Source of the DNA: Tetrapisispora phaffii CBS 4417
Taxonomy: Eukaryota; Ascomycota; Saccharomycetes; Saccharomycetales; Saccharomycetaceae
Direction of reading: 5' to 3'
Assembly (NCBI RefSeq): GCF_000236905.1
Contig: NC_016521.1
Span: 496,001 to 560,000 of the forward strand
Length of the DNA stretch: 64,000 nucleotides
In this document: positions 1 to 10,997 of the stretch, one piece after another
Layout of the letters: each line of letters opens with the position of its first letter
How positions within the stretch are numbered: position 1 is the first letter of the stretch
The notes under the pieces: model-generated
The model's input: only the letters and a program-made list of their open reading frames with translations
The model's database searches: none
Told to the model about the DNA's origin: nothing
Translations under genes and position numbers: made by a program

Positions 1-1229
1 TGTTTTGGCTCATTTGGAACTATTACTTATCCAGATTAAAGCCGATTTGACTTAAAGTAAGAATATTAAACGAAATGACCTCCATAGATCAATAACGACT
101 CGTGAATTAAGGAAGTTTAAGTTTGGTAAGAATTATATAAGATTTCGTCGCTGTCCCACTACTCTCTCTTAAAGAAATGAGTTAGTTATAAAACTTCAAA
201 AATAAGATAAACTTTGAGGGTTATTTATCATTTTATTTAATTTGTAATACATTGACAGTGAATTGAATCATACATACTTATATCTTAAGGGAAAATGACG
301 GGTTATTAAAAACTTCATTCAAATGATTAAGAAGATACATTCTTATATTTTTAAAATTAAATAAGTCAATTCATTAATTTACTATATTGATGAGAGACTC
401 CAGCGTAGGGAATTTGATAACGTAACTAACATTACTTTTCGTACGTATATTATACTCATGCGGATGAGCCCACGTTGATAGAAAAAAGGGAACCTCGTTC
501 CGCATTTCTTATTTTCTTTTTTATGAATTGTAAGAGAACGATAAAAGTACCAACCTACCTACTCCGCATTATATCTCAATGAAAATCAAATCTGCAATAC
601 AGATGATGTGAAAATATGATCTCAAAGTGTACATGTGCGTACTTAGATGAGGTAATCTCTTTAACAGATAACGGGTCTAATTGAAAAACAGTTAATTTAT
701 TAAAATCCATTAGAATGATGAAACAGCCGCCATCATATGAGGTGTTATTTCGACGAGTATGATTTAAGAATGGTAATTTGGCTGGAAAACACTTTAGATA
801 TTCAGCTCTTTAGATGTTAAAAATACAAATATATCTGCACATTTAGTAATCTTCGGGACTCAAAAACTTATTGTAAAATCATCTTTACGCGACTATAGAG
901 TTGAGCTAGTGCTTACTATGCCATCTCTGGTTTTTGTTACATTGCATAAAGATCCAAAACAAAAATTGTGAAGCAAACATGGAAATGTGAACAGGTTTTA
1001 ATAAAATGAAATATCCTATTAAATATTACAGTTCTTTCATTGTCACATTAAATTAATGCTTTGTAATGGTTTTGTTGTTTTCTATCATTAGACGACTTTG
1101 AGTCAACAAAACATAAAAATGGTAAATCTTAATTTTTTAATTACATAACTCTAATACAATAAGACCTGAGATTAATTTTTATCTTATGAAGTTATATAGA
1201 CGATTAATTATATATATAATTATATTAGA
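1..1229. other. Intergenic, left edge, no gene seen
   Basis: AT-rich sequence between the window edge and the 3' end of the YET3-type gene. Stop codons are dense in all frames and I see no tRNA boxes, long repeat or LTR-like ends. It probably contains the 3' end of the YET3-type transcript and part of a regulatory region belonging to a gene outside the window. Confidence 0.5.
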
Positions 1230-1820
1230 TTATTTGATTTCTGCTTGTAAAGCAAGAGCTTTTTCTTTCAATCTCTTTATTTCATTGTTTTTCTTTTCAA
1301 TCAATAGCTTAATTTCTTCAACGTCTTTTTCATCTCCTTTCTTAGTTAAAAATTCTTTTTCATCACCCTTTAAATGTTCCAATGAAGCTTTATCCTCAGA
1401 CTTTTGATATTTTTCTTTTAATTTCAATAACTCAGTAACTAAATTGAAAGCTCTCACGACCGCAAATGATAAAAATAGTGTAATACCCGTTAAATACATA
1501 TTCCTTTGAGCCAAAAATTTTCTTGAATGTATTTCTACTCTATCTGTACTTGTGGAGGTTTGAACGACAGAACCAGTGATGGAATGAGCTTTCAATTCCA
1601 ATTCAACTTTGTAGACTTTATTTATCGAATCAACGAATAATATTAGAATGAATACAATAACACATTTGATTATAGTCTGCACCTTTTGATTTTGGAACGG
1701 TTTAATGATTGTCAACGTCAAAGGTCTACGAACCTTTGATGGCAATGGCAACGATAGGATAGTAAAAGCCACTATTTCGCTCAATAATATAATGAACACC
1801 AAGTTATTGTATAATGACAT
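1230..1820 (-). CDS. YET3: BAP31/BAP29-like ER membrane protein (Yet3/Yet1 family)
   Basis: A 196-residue protein close in length to yeast Yet1 and Yet3. Three hydrophobic segments are visible near residues 5-25, 45-65 and 105-125. They are followed by a charged, Lys/Glu-rich helical tail (residues about 130-196) with coiled-coil character, which is the BAP31 architecture. Yeast Yet proteins sit in the ER membrane, associate with the translocation apparatus and are needed for normal inositol prototrophy. The tail ends AEIK without a clear dilysine retrieval motif. The position beside a BDF gene matches S. cerevisiae YDL072C (YET3), so YET3 is preferred over YET1. It is divergent from the bromodomain gene across a 2.3-kb spacer that contains a perfect inositol-type element at 2447-2456. 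Confidence 0.82.
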   Translation of the reverse strand: MSLYNNLVFIILLSEIVAFTILSLPLPSKVRRPLTLTIIKPFQNQKVQTIIKCVIVFILILFVDSINKVYKVELELKAHSITGSVVQTSTSTDRVEIHSRKFLAQRNMYLTGITLFLSFAVVRAFNLVTELLKLKEKYQKSEDKASLEHLKGDEKEFLTKKGDEKDVEEIKLLIEKKNNEIKRLKEKALALQAEIK

Positions 1821-2446
1821 TTTGAAGTCGTTCTGTGATTGTTGTTATAAATATAAATCGATATTTGTATGAATTGGCGTTAGCACAACCATATATCGTA
1901 CATACATACATATACATATATGTGATTGAATCTTTTACAATTCTGATATATATTATTTGAGGGAGACAATTAGTTTCAATATAATTTACAAAAACTTGAT
2001 GCTATCCTCTATCCGGGTAAGTAAATTCCATCTATTCTTTATACATGTTCTTAACAATGGTGGGAAAGTGTTTTCATAGACGTTCGAAAATTCTTAATTA
2101 TTTATTGATTGATCGATGTTCTTGTGTGCAATAGCAAGACACTAGAATATAGTGGCAAAGTAACATACTGAACTACGTATTCTCGTTGCTTTATAGAGAC
2201 AACGCATCACAAAGAAATGGAGAAAGTATCGTACAAAAAGACGCAGGCATATTTTAGGGTGGAGTGAGATGGAGATAATGTATCTTACACTGCCGACTGT
2301 TACAAGGTATTGCCTACACATGAGACTTAAAAGCAACTATTAGTGTACGTATTATGAGTATGAAAATAAAACTGCATTCATTTCCCGGGGAGAGGCGCGC
2401 ACGCGAGAGAGAGAAACATCGAACCTCAAATAACTTCATTGTCACG

Positions 2447-2456
2447 CATGTGAAAT
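2447..2456 (+). promoter_or_regulatory. Candidate inositol/choline-responsive element (Ino2/Ino4 type)
   Basis: The 10-base CATGTGAAAT is an exact match to the consensus bound by the Ino2-Ino4 bHLH pair. It lies about 630 bases upstream of the YET3-type start. A functional role is inferred; a single exact 10-mer can occur by chance. Confidence 0.4.
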
Positions 2457-3278
2457 TTTAAATTAAAAACAACAAACATCCATTTTAACACTGGCATTAA
2501 AATAAAACAAAAAATAACAAACTAAATTGTAAAACAGGGTTACACTTCCAAATAATGAAATTACGTATAAGTTAACCTGTTATATGTACACACTGAACTG
2601 AACATAGGTAACCCTGCATAAACGCTCACAGATCAGTTCAATTATACGAGTGTAAAACTGTTAAAAAACAATACAACGAGACAAAGACAAATAAACAGAA
2701 CGGTAAAAAGAAGCCGGTAAACAAACACCAGCAATAAACAAATGAATAAATTAAATAAATAACATCAGCTTTAAACAATCTAATTTTATTCGTTGCATGG
2801 AATATCTCTACACTTTAACAAAGCATAGTTTCATGAACGAGCCTAGAAACGGAACAAAGTTTGAAGGCGGTTCGAGTCTTGGAAGAGAATTACAAAAATA
2901 AACAAAAAAAAGACATACATAACACAGACTTAATAATGAAAAGGAGGAAAAAACAACAACATGCATATACAACGCAGCATTTGTGTACGTAGTTAATCAC
3001 TGCAGGAAATAAAAAGGTCATTAGCAGCATAGACAACAACATATGATAATAATGCTAATTATTAAAAACGTAAGAATGTAAAAACGTAAATGCTAAAAAA
3101 AAGAAGAGAGTATTAACGGAAACATGAACAAAAAGTAAAATGTAATATTAAGAAAAAAGAAAGCAAATAGATGTCACTAGAAAGACACCATACAGTTCTA
3201 TTTTTATTTTTTTAATTTCATCCATTTCGTACATGAGTACTACAGTCTCTGGAGTAGGTTCTCTGTTTGTTTTGCCAG

Positions 3279-3304
3279 CACACAGCACACAGCACACAGC
3301 ACAC
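3279..3304. repeat. Short tandem repeat, 7-base unit ACACAGC
   Basis: About four copies of a 7-base CA-rich unit within the YET3/BDF spacer. A simple repeat with no visible coding role. Confidence 0.7.
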
Positions 3305-4155
3305 AAAAACAACAACAAACTTAAAAACAATCTGAGAAAGGGAATTATTGGGGGGAAAAAACAAGCGCCGAGCAATTTCTGAAAAACAAAATAATAAAAA
3401 ACATAAATACACCAACGACAAAATGGAGGACAAGGCGGGCACAGCAGGCGCACGCACAGTGCAGTGGTTCTCATTAGTTTTTTCTCTTTCTACAAGATTC
3501 TCTCCATGACAAGTGTCATTTATCTTTCATAATTTTGTGATGCGACAAATTATTTATTCATATTTTTGAACTAAATTTATTCCAAAAATATTGAGAATAT
3601 ATATAAAAGTGGTGGAATTATTATTATTTGTTATTATTAGCGTTTATAAGAATTTAAAGTTCAATAGAAATTAATTTCGGTATTTTATTTTATTTTATTT
3701 TATACTTTTTTTTGGTTTAAGTTTAATTTTATTTTTAGTCACGTTACTTTTTTATTGAATTACCCTTAAAAATATTAAAGAAAAATATTCCATCAATAAG
3801 GAATTATTACTAGAACCTTTTTTTTCAATTTTTTTTTTGATATTAAACCATACAAGCGGTTATTTATTAATTACTAAATTCATTAATTAATTAATTGATA
3901 ATTCGATTGTATATATTCTGAGAAAAACCTTTTCATATTAATTTATTTTAAAAGGTTATATATATATTTTACATTATTATATCTAATAATAATTGAGAAA
4001 AATTATATATATACAGAAATATAAAAAAGAAAAAGAGTACGATAATTTAAAATAAACGCATATAAATAAATTCGCATTAACGTATTAGTGTTTTATTATT
4101 ATTACTATTATTATTGTTAAATTTTTTTTTATTATAATCAAATTAGAGCTAGAAT

Positions 4156-6228
4156 ATGACAGAAGAAATACAACCTGCATTAAATGATGTTAGTTCAAGC
4201 GTTACAATGAATGATAACTTGGAAACATTGGACACAAATACAAATTCTGATTTAAGTGCACATTTAGACGAGCCGGGCAAGAAAATGAAAATGGAAAACG
4301 GTAATATCGTCGTTGCTGTATCTGCGTCTGTCGCTTCCCCAACGCCTTCAAATACAGCTGAAAACGACATGGTCTTGGAGAGTGAAGTAAGTAATGTAGA
4401 TGTGGAAAATTCTAAAAATTTGCCTGCCTCTCCAGTCTCAGAAGCTCCAAAACCATTGGATAACCAGAATGAGGATGATAATCAATCTAATACCACTTCA
4501 TTGGAAGCAAGTGGAGCCATAGACGATGGTGATGCTGCTGCTTCTGCAATTGATTATACCAACATTCCACCAGCGCCAGCTCCTCCAGCCGAACCTGATA
4601 TGAATAATTTGCCAGCTAATCCAATTCCAAAGCATCAACAAAAACATGCCCTGATGTCAATTAAAGCAGTCAAACGATTAAAAGATGCTAAACCATTTTT
4701 ATTACCAGTCGACCCAGTTGCTCTAAATATCCCACATTATTACAACAAGATCCAAAGGCCGATGGATTTAATGACAATCGAGAAAAAATTAACAGTAGAT
4801 GCTTATGATTCTCCAGAAAAAATCACTGAAGATTTTAATTTAATGGTTCAAAACTGTATTGTATTCAACGGTCCTACTTCTGGGATTGCTCAAATGGCAA
4901 GAAATATCCAAGCTGCTTATGAAAAACATATGTTAAATATGCCTTCTAAAGACAGCGAACCTTTAAAACAGACAAGAAAAAGAAAACAGGATGAGGATGC
5001 TCCAGTCATTATTAGACGTGCACAAACACATAACGGGAGACCAAAGAGGGAAATACACCCTCCTAAGTCAAAGGATATTTATCCAGTAGAGAATGAGAAA
5101 CCAAAATCCAAGAAATTACAACAAGCGATGAGATTCTGTCAAGGTATTGTAAAGGAATTAACATCTAAAAAATATGCGTCATTCAACTATCCATTTTTGG
5201 AACCAGTTGATCCTGTTGCAATGAACATTCCTACATATTTTGATTACGTTAAAGACCCAATGGATTTAAGTACTGTTACTAAGAAGTTGAACAATTGGGA
5301 GTATAAGTCATTAGAGGAATTCGAAAGTGATGTTAAATTAGTCTTCCACAACTGTTATGCTTTTAACCCAGATGGTACTATCGTTAACATGATGGGTCAT
5401 AGATTAGAAGAAATTTTCAATGCTAAATGGGTAGACAGACCAATTTTCGAGGATTACGATACTGATGAAGAAATTGAAAGAGAAGAATATTCAGCCTCAG
5501 ATGTTGAAGATTCTGAAGAATCCGAGTCTGAAATTGATGAAAGTTCAATAACAAATCCTGCTATTCAATACATTGAAGAACAGTTAGCAAGAATGAAGGT
5601 TGAACTACAACAGCTGAAGAAACAAGAATTGGATAAAATTAGAAAAGAAAGAAGGTTAGCTCGTGGTACCAAGAAACCAAGAGGTAAAAGAGGCAGAAAT
5701 AAATCTAGAGGTTCTTCAGGAAGTAGAAGTGGCAAAAAGAAATTTAAAACTGTCGTAACTTATGAAATGAAAAAGATTATCACGGAAAAGATTAATGATC
5801 TCTCACCATCGAAATTAGAAAAAGCAGTAAATATAATTAAAAAGTCAATGCCTGATTTAGGTGAAGATGATGAAGTTGAGTTAGATTTAGATACTTTGAG
5901 TAACAGCACGCTGTTGACATTGTACAATACTTTTTTTAGAGTATATGATACTACAAATAATGGATCTGCTCGTAATGCTGTTGGTTCTCCAATGTCACCT
6001 TCAAATGGTTTAGGTGGACATAGCAAAAAAAAGAGATCCAAGGCGCTTAGTGAAGAACAGCAAAGTAAACAGATTGAAAAGATTAAAAGCAAACTTGCCA
6101 TCCTAGATGGTGCATCACCATTAAGTCAGCAGAATTCGCCATTAAGCAACGGTAACGTCCAAACTGCTTACCTTTCAGGTTCATCATCATCAGGTGATGA
6201 TGAAAGTAGTGAAAGTGAAGAAGAATAG
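4156..6228 (+). CDS. BDF1: Double-bromodomain BET factor (Bdf1/Bdf2 orthologue)
   Basis: A 690-residue nuclear chromatin reader. Two bromodomains bind acetylated histone tails, and the protein works with TFIID and the SWR1 complex. Bromodomain 1 lies at about residues 155-255 (FLLPVDPVALNIPHYY, then the acetyl-lysine-binding Asn in NCIVFN). Bromodomain 2 lies at about 320-425 (FLEPVDPVAMNIPTYF, then NCYAFN). An ET domain lies at about 527-610 (YEMKKIITEKINDL). There is an acidic Ser/Glu stretch around 435-475, a basic Arg/Lys/Gly linker around 495-525, and a Ser/Glu C-terminal tail. S. cerevisiae has two ohnologues, BDF1 (686 residues) and BDF2 (638). The length and the following SKI2 favour BDF1, while the YET3 neighbour favours BDF2, so the symbol is a family-level choice. 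The start is the first in-frame ATG after a long T-rich leader. Confidence 0.93.
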   Translation: MTEEIQPALNDVSSSVTMNDNLETLDTNTNSDLSAHLDEPGKKMKMENGNIVVAVSASVASPTPSNTAENDMVLESEVSNVDVENSKNLPASPVSEAPKPLDNQNEDDNQSNTTSLEASGAIDDGDAAASAIDYTNIPPAPAPPAEPDMNNLPANPIPKHQQKHALMSIKAVKRLKDAKPFLLPVDPVALNIPHYYNKIQRPMDLMTIEKKLTVDAYDSPEKITEDFNLMVQNCIVFNGPTSGIAQMARNIQAAYEKHMLNMPSKDSEPLKQTRKRKQDEDAPVIIRRAQTHNGRPKREIHPPKSKDIYPVENEKPKSKKLQQAMRFCQGIVKELTSKKYASFNYPFLEPVDPVAMNIPTYFDYVKDPMDLSTVTKKLNNWEYKSLEEFESDVKLVFHNCYAFNPDGTIVNMMGHRLEEIFNAKWVDRPIFEDYDTDEEIEREEYSASDVEDSEESESEIDESSITNPAIQYIEEQLARMKVELQQLKKQELDKIRKERRLARGTKKPRGKRGRNKSRGSSGSRSGKKKFKTVVTYEMKKIITEKINDLSPSKLEKAVNIIKKSMPDLGEDDEVELDLDTLSNSTLLTLYNTFFRVYDTTNNGSARNAVGSPMSPSNGLGGHSKKKRSKALSEEQQSKQIEKIKSKLAILDGASPLSQQNSPLSNGNVQTAYLSGSSSSGDDESSESEEE

Positions 6229-7117
6229 CTCACTTGAATCTAATTTGTGTTGAACCCAATTTTAGTTTTTGATAAATATACTTCAATGAGCTTCGTTGGA
6301 TCTTATTATTGACTCGAATGGTATTAAGTCCAGAAACATCTTATCTCATGAGAAAGAAAGATGTAAATGAAAAGATCATAAGTATTAGTAATAATGAACA
6401 AGTCGATTTCCAAATGACTGTGTAACAAACAAATTGCACATGCTAAGAATTAATAGCAATAAGTATTATATAGATATATCCACTACAATTTTAGGATATT
6501 TGTAACATTAGAGATGAACATATGTAGTTTAAACCATAGTGGTCATCAAGATGACCAACGGAAACAATCATAAAATAAAAAAACAAAAATACTTAAAAAC
6601 TAAATTGAATTAATTAATTCAAAAATATAACGTATTCTGATATATATATGGAAATTGCTGGCCACTTTTTCTAATCTTCTCTAGTTCATTTTCATTTTTA
6701 GAAAATATATATGCTTATTATTAATAAACCTTTATTCAAAAAAAACAACACATGAATTCCTATACAATTTACTATTTAGAGTCGTTCTTGTCAATCAAAT
6801 ATTAAACTTCACACCTCGTTACAGTTATTATAGTCAATAACTATATATTATAGATGCTTATTCATAACAGACACCAAAATGATTTTGAGCTTTCAAAATA
6901 TAACTAGGTCGTTCAGTACGATTAACCGCGAATGAGATTTAGTAATTTTCAGATTTGGAAAATATTATAAGGTATCAATCATCAATTACAAGTTTTATAA
7001 AAAAATAATTGCTTGTAATCTAGTATTTTTAAACCTCGAAATTATCTTCTCAATAGTCTCAAACACGGAATTAATTACTGCTAATATATATCCTAAGCGG
7101 TCAAGGAAGTAAGAACC
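6229..7117. other. Intergenic BDF to SKI2
   Basis: An 889-base AT-rich spacer between two genes on the same strand. It holds the BDF 3' region and the SKI2 promoter. I see no ORF, RNA gene or repeat beyond short AT runs. Confidence 0.5.
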
Positions 7118-10100
7118 ATGAAACTCAATCCTGATTCTTTGGAGGAGCTCTATAGTAGCTTACGCAACATAACTGGCGATGATGTGGAACTTTTTGAAGA
7201 TAAAATCTCAAAATTTAGTACTAATGTTAATACTGATGAAGCTGTAAATAAAGAAATAAAGGACACATTTTTAGGCTTATCGAATGAATTGTCTTGGGGA
7301 TTATTAGATGTAGTTCAAAGCGTTCCAAATATTAACTTTTTAGATGATATCAATAACGAAAAATCTGATTATGATTATAAACAATTTTTAAATGTACCTT
7401 CTGTTTTAAACAGAACATCTTACAGATTTAAGAGGAAGGGTATTGATGGTAAAATTAATTCTTATAAAGAAGAAGTTAATTTAGCCGAACTGGAAAATGC
7501 CAATGCCTCCAATTCTCTTTCATTAAAAAGATCTATTAATACTCATGGTAACTTAGTTAGAGGCTCGACTGCTCAATTGCCTTTTACACCCGGTGGATTA
7601 GTTATGGATGAAATGGAGAAAGTTGATACTGAAGTCTCAGCCTTGTCTAATAGTGTAAAATTACTTCATAAAGATGCTGATGGTCTATTTGATGTTCCTC
7701 AAGGTTTCCAAAGAGGTATTATTTGTTCAGAAAATAACTCCAACACTGAGGAAAATCTTTTTACTAATTTTAAAAAAATTGATATGATTGATAATGAAGT
7801 TGTTAATAGAAAAGAATTAGAGGAGAAGCAACAAAAAATTGATGATGAAATCAACGAAAAAACAGAATTGGAAGTTTACAGAAAACCAACTGAACTGGCC
7901 AATACAGATATTGATGACATTTTACCTATGGGCATAGCTTTTGGTAGAATCAAGAATAGAAATAATAACTTACTTCAGAAGAAGGAATGGGCTCACGTAA
8001 TAGATCTTAATCACAGATTAGATAACTTCAGCGAATTAGTACCTAACCCAGCAAGAATATGGCCATTTGAGTTGGATGTTTTTCAAAAAGAAGCTATTTA
8101 TCACTTAGAACAAGGTGATTCTGTTTTTGTTGCTGCACATACATCTGCAGGGAAAACTGTTGTTGCAGAATATGCAATTGCTATGTCAAAGAGAAATATG
8201 ACTAAAACAATATATACATCGCCAATTAAAGCATTATCAAATCAAAAATTCAGAGATTTTAAGGAAACTTTTGATGATGTTGAAATTGGTTTGATAACAG
8301 GTGATGTTCAAATCAATCCAGATGCTAATTGTTTAATTATGACAACAGAAATCTTAAGATCAATGTTATATAGAGGTGCTGATCTGATTAGAGATGTAGA
8401 ATTTGTTATTTTCGATGAAGTTCATTATGTGAATGATCAAGATAGAGGTGTGGTTTGGGAAGAAGTCATTATTATGCTTCCACAGCATGTTAAATTTATA
8501 TTGTTATCTGCTACCGTCCCAAATACATACGAATTTGCCAATTGGATTGGTAGAACGAAGCAAAAGAATATTTACGTCATATCAACACCCAAAAGACCGG
8601 TCCCTCTTGAAATTAGTATCTGGACTAAAAATGTATTAGTACCTGTAATTAATCCAAAAAGAGAATTTTTAGAATCAAATTTTAAGAAACATAAGAATCT
8701 TATTGAAGGCACTACTTCTGATAAAGTACAAAAGACTTTATCGCATAGTAAAGAAAATTCTACACGAGGAGGTGCCAGGGGAGGTGCCAGGGGAGTTTCT
8801 AGAGGAGGGACCAGAGGAAGTATGAGAGGAGGTTCGAGGGGAGCTGGCGCGATTGGTTCAAATAAGAGTCAATTTTTCAAAAGGAGTGGTCCAAATAAAA
8901 AGACATGGTCAGGAATTATTGATTATTTAAGAGGTAAAGATTTATTACCAGCCGTCATTTTTGTATTTAGTAAGAAACGTTGTGAGGAATATGCTGATTG
9001 GTTAGATGCTGTGAGTTTTTGTTCAAATAAAGAGAAATCACAAATCCATATGTTCATTGAAAAATCTATTACACGTTTAAAGAAGGAGGATAGAGAATTA
9101 CCTCAGATTTTGAAAATCAGGTCACTTCTAGAAAGAGGTATTGCAGTTCATCACGGTGGGTTACTTCCCATCGTGAAGGAATTAATTGAAATATTGTTTT
9201 CCAAAGGGCTAATAAAAGTTTTATTCGCCACTGAAACATTTGCTATGGGTCTAAATTTACCAACTAGGACAGTTATATTCAGCGAGCTTCAAAAACATGA
9301 TGTTAATGGTTTAAGAAGTTTAACCCCTGGTGAATTCACACAAATGGCTGGTAGAGCTGGTAGAAGAGGTTTGGATAAAATCGGTACTGTCATTGTGATG
9401 GCATACACAGAACCACTTAACCAATCAGTATTTAAAGAAGTAACCTTGGGTATTCCAACTAAGTTACAATCTCAGTTCAAGTTAACTTATAATATGATTC
9501 TTAACCTTTTAAGAATCGAAGCTTTTAAGGTTGAAGAAATGATTAAATACTCATTTGGTGAAAATTTAAAACAAACTTTACAACCAGAGCATGAAAAGCA
9601 AATTAAACAGCTAACCTCCGAATTACAGGATATTAAACAATCCTCTTGTAATACTTGTGCTGAAGATATTGATAAGTTTTTGGACCTTTCTATCAGTTTG
9701 AAAACTGTAACTTCCAACTTATTTGAAGAATTGGGAAAGAGCGAAAAATCTTATACGGTTTTCAGAGTTGGTAGGTTAATTGTCTATAGAGATGGGGATG
9801 ACAATGCCAAGCTAGGGTTTTTATACCGTACTAGTAAAGATAATGGTGTAGTTGTTTTAACTTTTACAAACCCACAAACTTCTCCAGATGGATCTGCAAA
9901 TCACTTGCCTTACTTGGAAGGTAATAAAGAATTCAATTCTTCACATATCGGCAGATTTACATATTCCCCTTACATCTTAGAAAATATTGCATTTTCTCAG
10001 ATCGAACTTGTCACAAAATACATTTTAAGAATATCTTTTACTGATATATTTAATGAAGAAAAAGAAGCATTAGAATTACTTGATAATGAAATTAGGACAA

Positions 10101-10930
10101 TATTAAGAATATCTACAAAGTTAATGATATCATCCAATCAAAGCAGTGGTAGCGTAAAAGTGCACCAATTATTGTTAGAACAATCTAATATCACAAAACA
10201 AATATTAACCTGTAAATGTATCAAATGTGCTAATTTTGCAAGTCATTATAAACCTAAGTATGATAAATATTTGATTGACTCTAAGATTAAGAACTTATAC
10301 CATTTGATGAGTAACCAAAATCTAACGTTATTACCAGAATATGAAAATAGATTGAAAGTATTACACCGTACAGGTTTCATCGATCAGAACCAAAATGTTA
10401 CATTGAAGGGCAGAGTTGCATGTGAAATCAATACTGGATTTGAATTAGTAATCACTGAATTAATTTTGGATAATTTCTTAGGTGATTTTGAACCTGAAGA
10501 GATTGTCTCATTACTATCTGCATTTATTTATGAAGGTAGAAGTAGAGACGAACCACCTCCAATTGTAACACCAAGACTAATAAAAGGTAAACAGAAGATT
10601 GAAGAAATCTACGGTCGTATGTTAGATATTTTTGCTGAAGAACAAATTACTATGACTAAAGAAGAGAGTGAATTCTTAGAGATGAAGAGATTTGGCCTAA
10701 TCAATGTTATCTACGAATGGGCTCGTGGGTTATCTTTCAAAGAAATTATGGAGATTAGTATTGAGCAAGAAGGTACTGTTGTCAGAGTAATCACCAGATT
10801 AGATGAAATTTGTAGACAAGTGAAGACTGCAGCAATCATCATTGGTAACTCAGGTTTGCATTCAAAGATGTCACAAGCACAAGAATTAATCAAAAGAGAT
10901 ATCGTGTTTGCTGCTAGTTTGTATTTATAA
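7118..10930 (+). CDS. SKI2: Ski2 DEVH-box RNA helicase of the cytoplasmic exosome cofactor
   Basis: A 1270-residue superfamily 2 helicase that, with Ski3 and Ski8, feeds mRNA to the cytoplasmic exosome for 3'-5' decay. Walker A is AHTSAGKT near residue 340, the DEVH box is FDEVHY near 431, motif III is LSATVPN near 462, and motif VI is QMAGRAGRRG near 745. Between the helicase core halves sits an arch-type insertion with a run of Arg-Gly repeats (nt about 8764-8850, residues about 549-578), encoded by imperfect DNA repeats. The C-terminal DSHCT-type region (for example AFIYEGRSRDE near residue 1139) is complete. It follows the BDF gene in the same direction, as SKI2 does after BDF1 in S. cerevisiae. 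Confidence 0.96.
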   Translation: MKLNPDSLEELYSSLRNITGDDVELFEDKISKFSTNVNTDEAVNKEIKDTFLGLSNELSWGLLDVVQSVPNINFLDDINNEKSDYDYKQFLNVPSVLNRTSYRFKRKGIDGKINSYKEEVNLAELENANASNSLSLKRSINTHGNLVRGSTAQLPFTPGGLVMDEMEKVDTEVSALSNSVKLLHKDADGLFDVPQGFQRGIICSENNSNTEENLFTNFKKIDMIDNEVVNRKELEEKQQKIDDEINEKTELEVYRKPTELANTDIDDILPMGIAFGRIKNRNNNLLQKKEWAHVIDLNHRLDNFSELVPNPARIWPFELDVFQKEAIYHLEQGDSVFVAAHTSAGKTVVAEYAIAMSKRNMTKTIYTSPIKALSNQKFRDFKETFDDVEIGLITGDVQINPDANCLIMTTEILRSMLYRGADLIRDVEFVIFDEVHYVNDQDRGVVWEEVIIMLPQHVKFILLSATVPNTYEFANWIGRTKQKNIYVISTPKRPVPLEISIWTKNVLVPVINPKREFLESNFKKHKNLIEGTTSDKVQKTLSHSKENSTRGGARGGARGVSRGGTRGSMRGGSRGAGAIGSNKSQFFKRSGPNKKTWSGIIDYLRGKDLLPAVIFVFSKKRCEEYADWLDAVSFCSNKEKSQIHMFIEKSITRLKKEDRELPQILKIRSLLERGIAVHHGGLLPIVKELIEILFSKGLIKVLFATETFAMGLNLPTRTVIFSELQKHDVNGLRSLTPGEFTQMAGRAGRRGLDKIGTVIVMAYTEPLNQSVFKEVTLGIPTKLQSQFKLTYNMILNLLRIEAFKVEEMIKYSFGENLKQTLQPEHEKQIKQLTSELQDIKQSSCNTCAEDIDKFLDLSISLKTVTSNLFEELGKSEKSYTVFRVGRLIVYRDGDDNAKLGFLYRTSKDNGVVVLTFTNPQTSPDGSANHLPYLEGNKEFNSSHIGRFTYSPYILENIAFSQIELVTKYILRISFTDIFNEEKEALELLDNEIRTILRISTKLMISSNQSSGSVKVHQLLLEQSNITKQILTCKCIKCANFASHYKPKYDKYLIDSKIKNLYHLMSNQNLTLLPEYENRLKVLHRTGFIDQNQNVTLKGRVACEINTGFELVITELILDNFLGDFEPEEIVSLLSAFIYEGRSRDEPPPIVTPRLIKGKQKIEEIYGRMLDIFAEEQITMTKEESEFLEMKRFGLINVIYEWARGLSFKEIMEISIEQEGTVVRVITRLDEICRQVKTAAIIIGNSGLHSKMSQAQELIKRDIVFAASLYL

Positions 10931-10945
10931 GATGCTAATTTTTAA

Positions 10946-10962
10946 NATATATATATATATAT
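10946..10962. repeat. AT microsatellite with an ambiguous base
   Basis: An undetermined base (n) at 10946 is followed directly by an (AT)n run in the short gap between SKI2 and the probable CBS1. The ambiguity suggests the repeat length was not resolved in the source assembly. Confidence 0.8.
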
Positions 10963-10997
10963 GTATATGTAGAATGTGTGTATATATGCATGAACTA

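Larger units (their letters stand above)
1821..4155. promoter_or_regulatory. Divergent YET3 / BDF promoter region, 2.3 kb
   Basis: Long AT-rich spacer between divergent genes. Visible items are a perfect CATGTGAAAT at 2447-2456, a short GC-rich patch at about 2386-2412, a small tandem repeat (unit ACACAGC) near 3279-3304, and long T/A tracts in the 600 bases before the bromodomain start. Short open frames on the minus strand near 3148-3474 show no recognisable protein features and I do not treat them as genes. Confidence 0.55.

Noticed and set aside
3148..3474. Minus-strand frames of 79 and 108 codons in the YET3/BDF spacer
   Set aside because: They overlap in two frames and are Cys/Phe-rich low-complexity sequence without family features.
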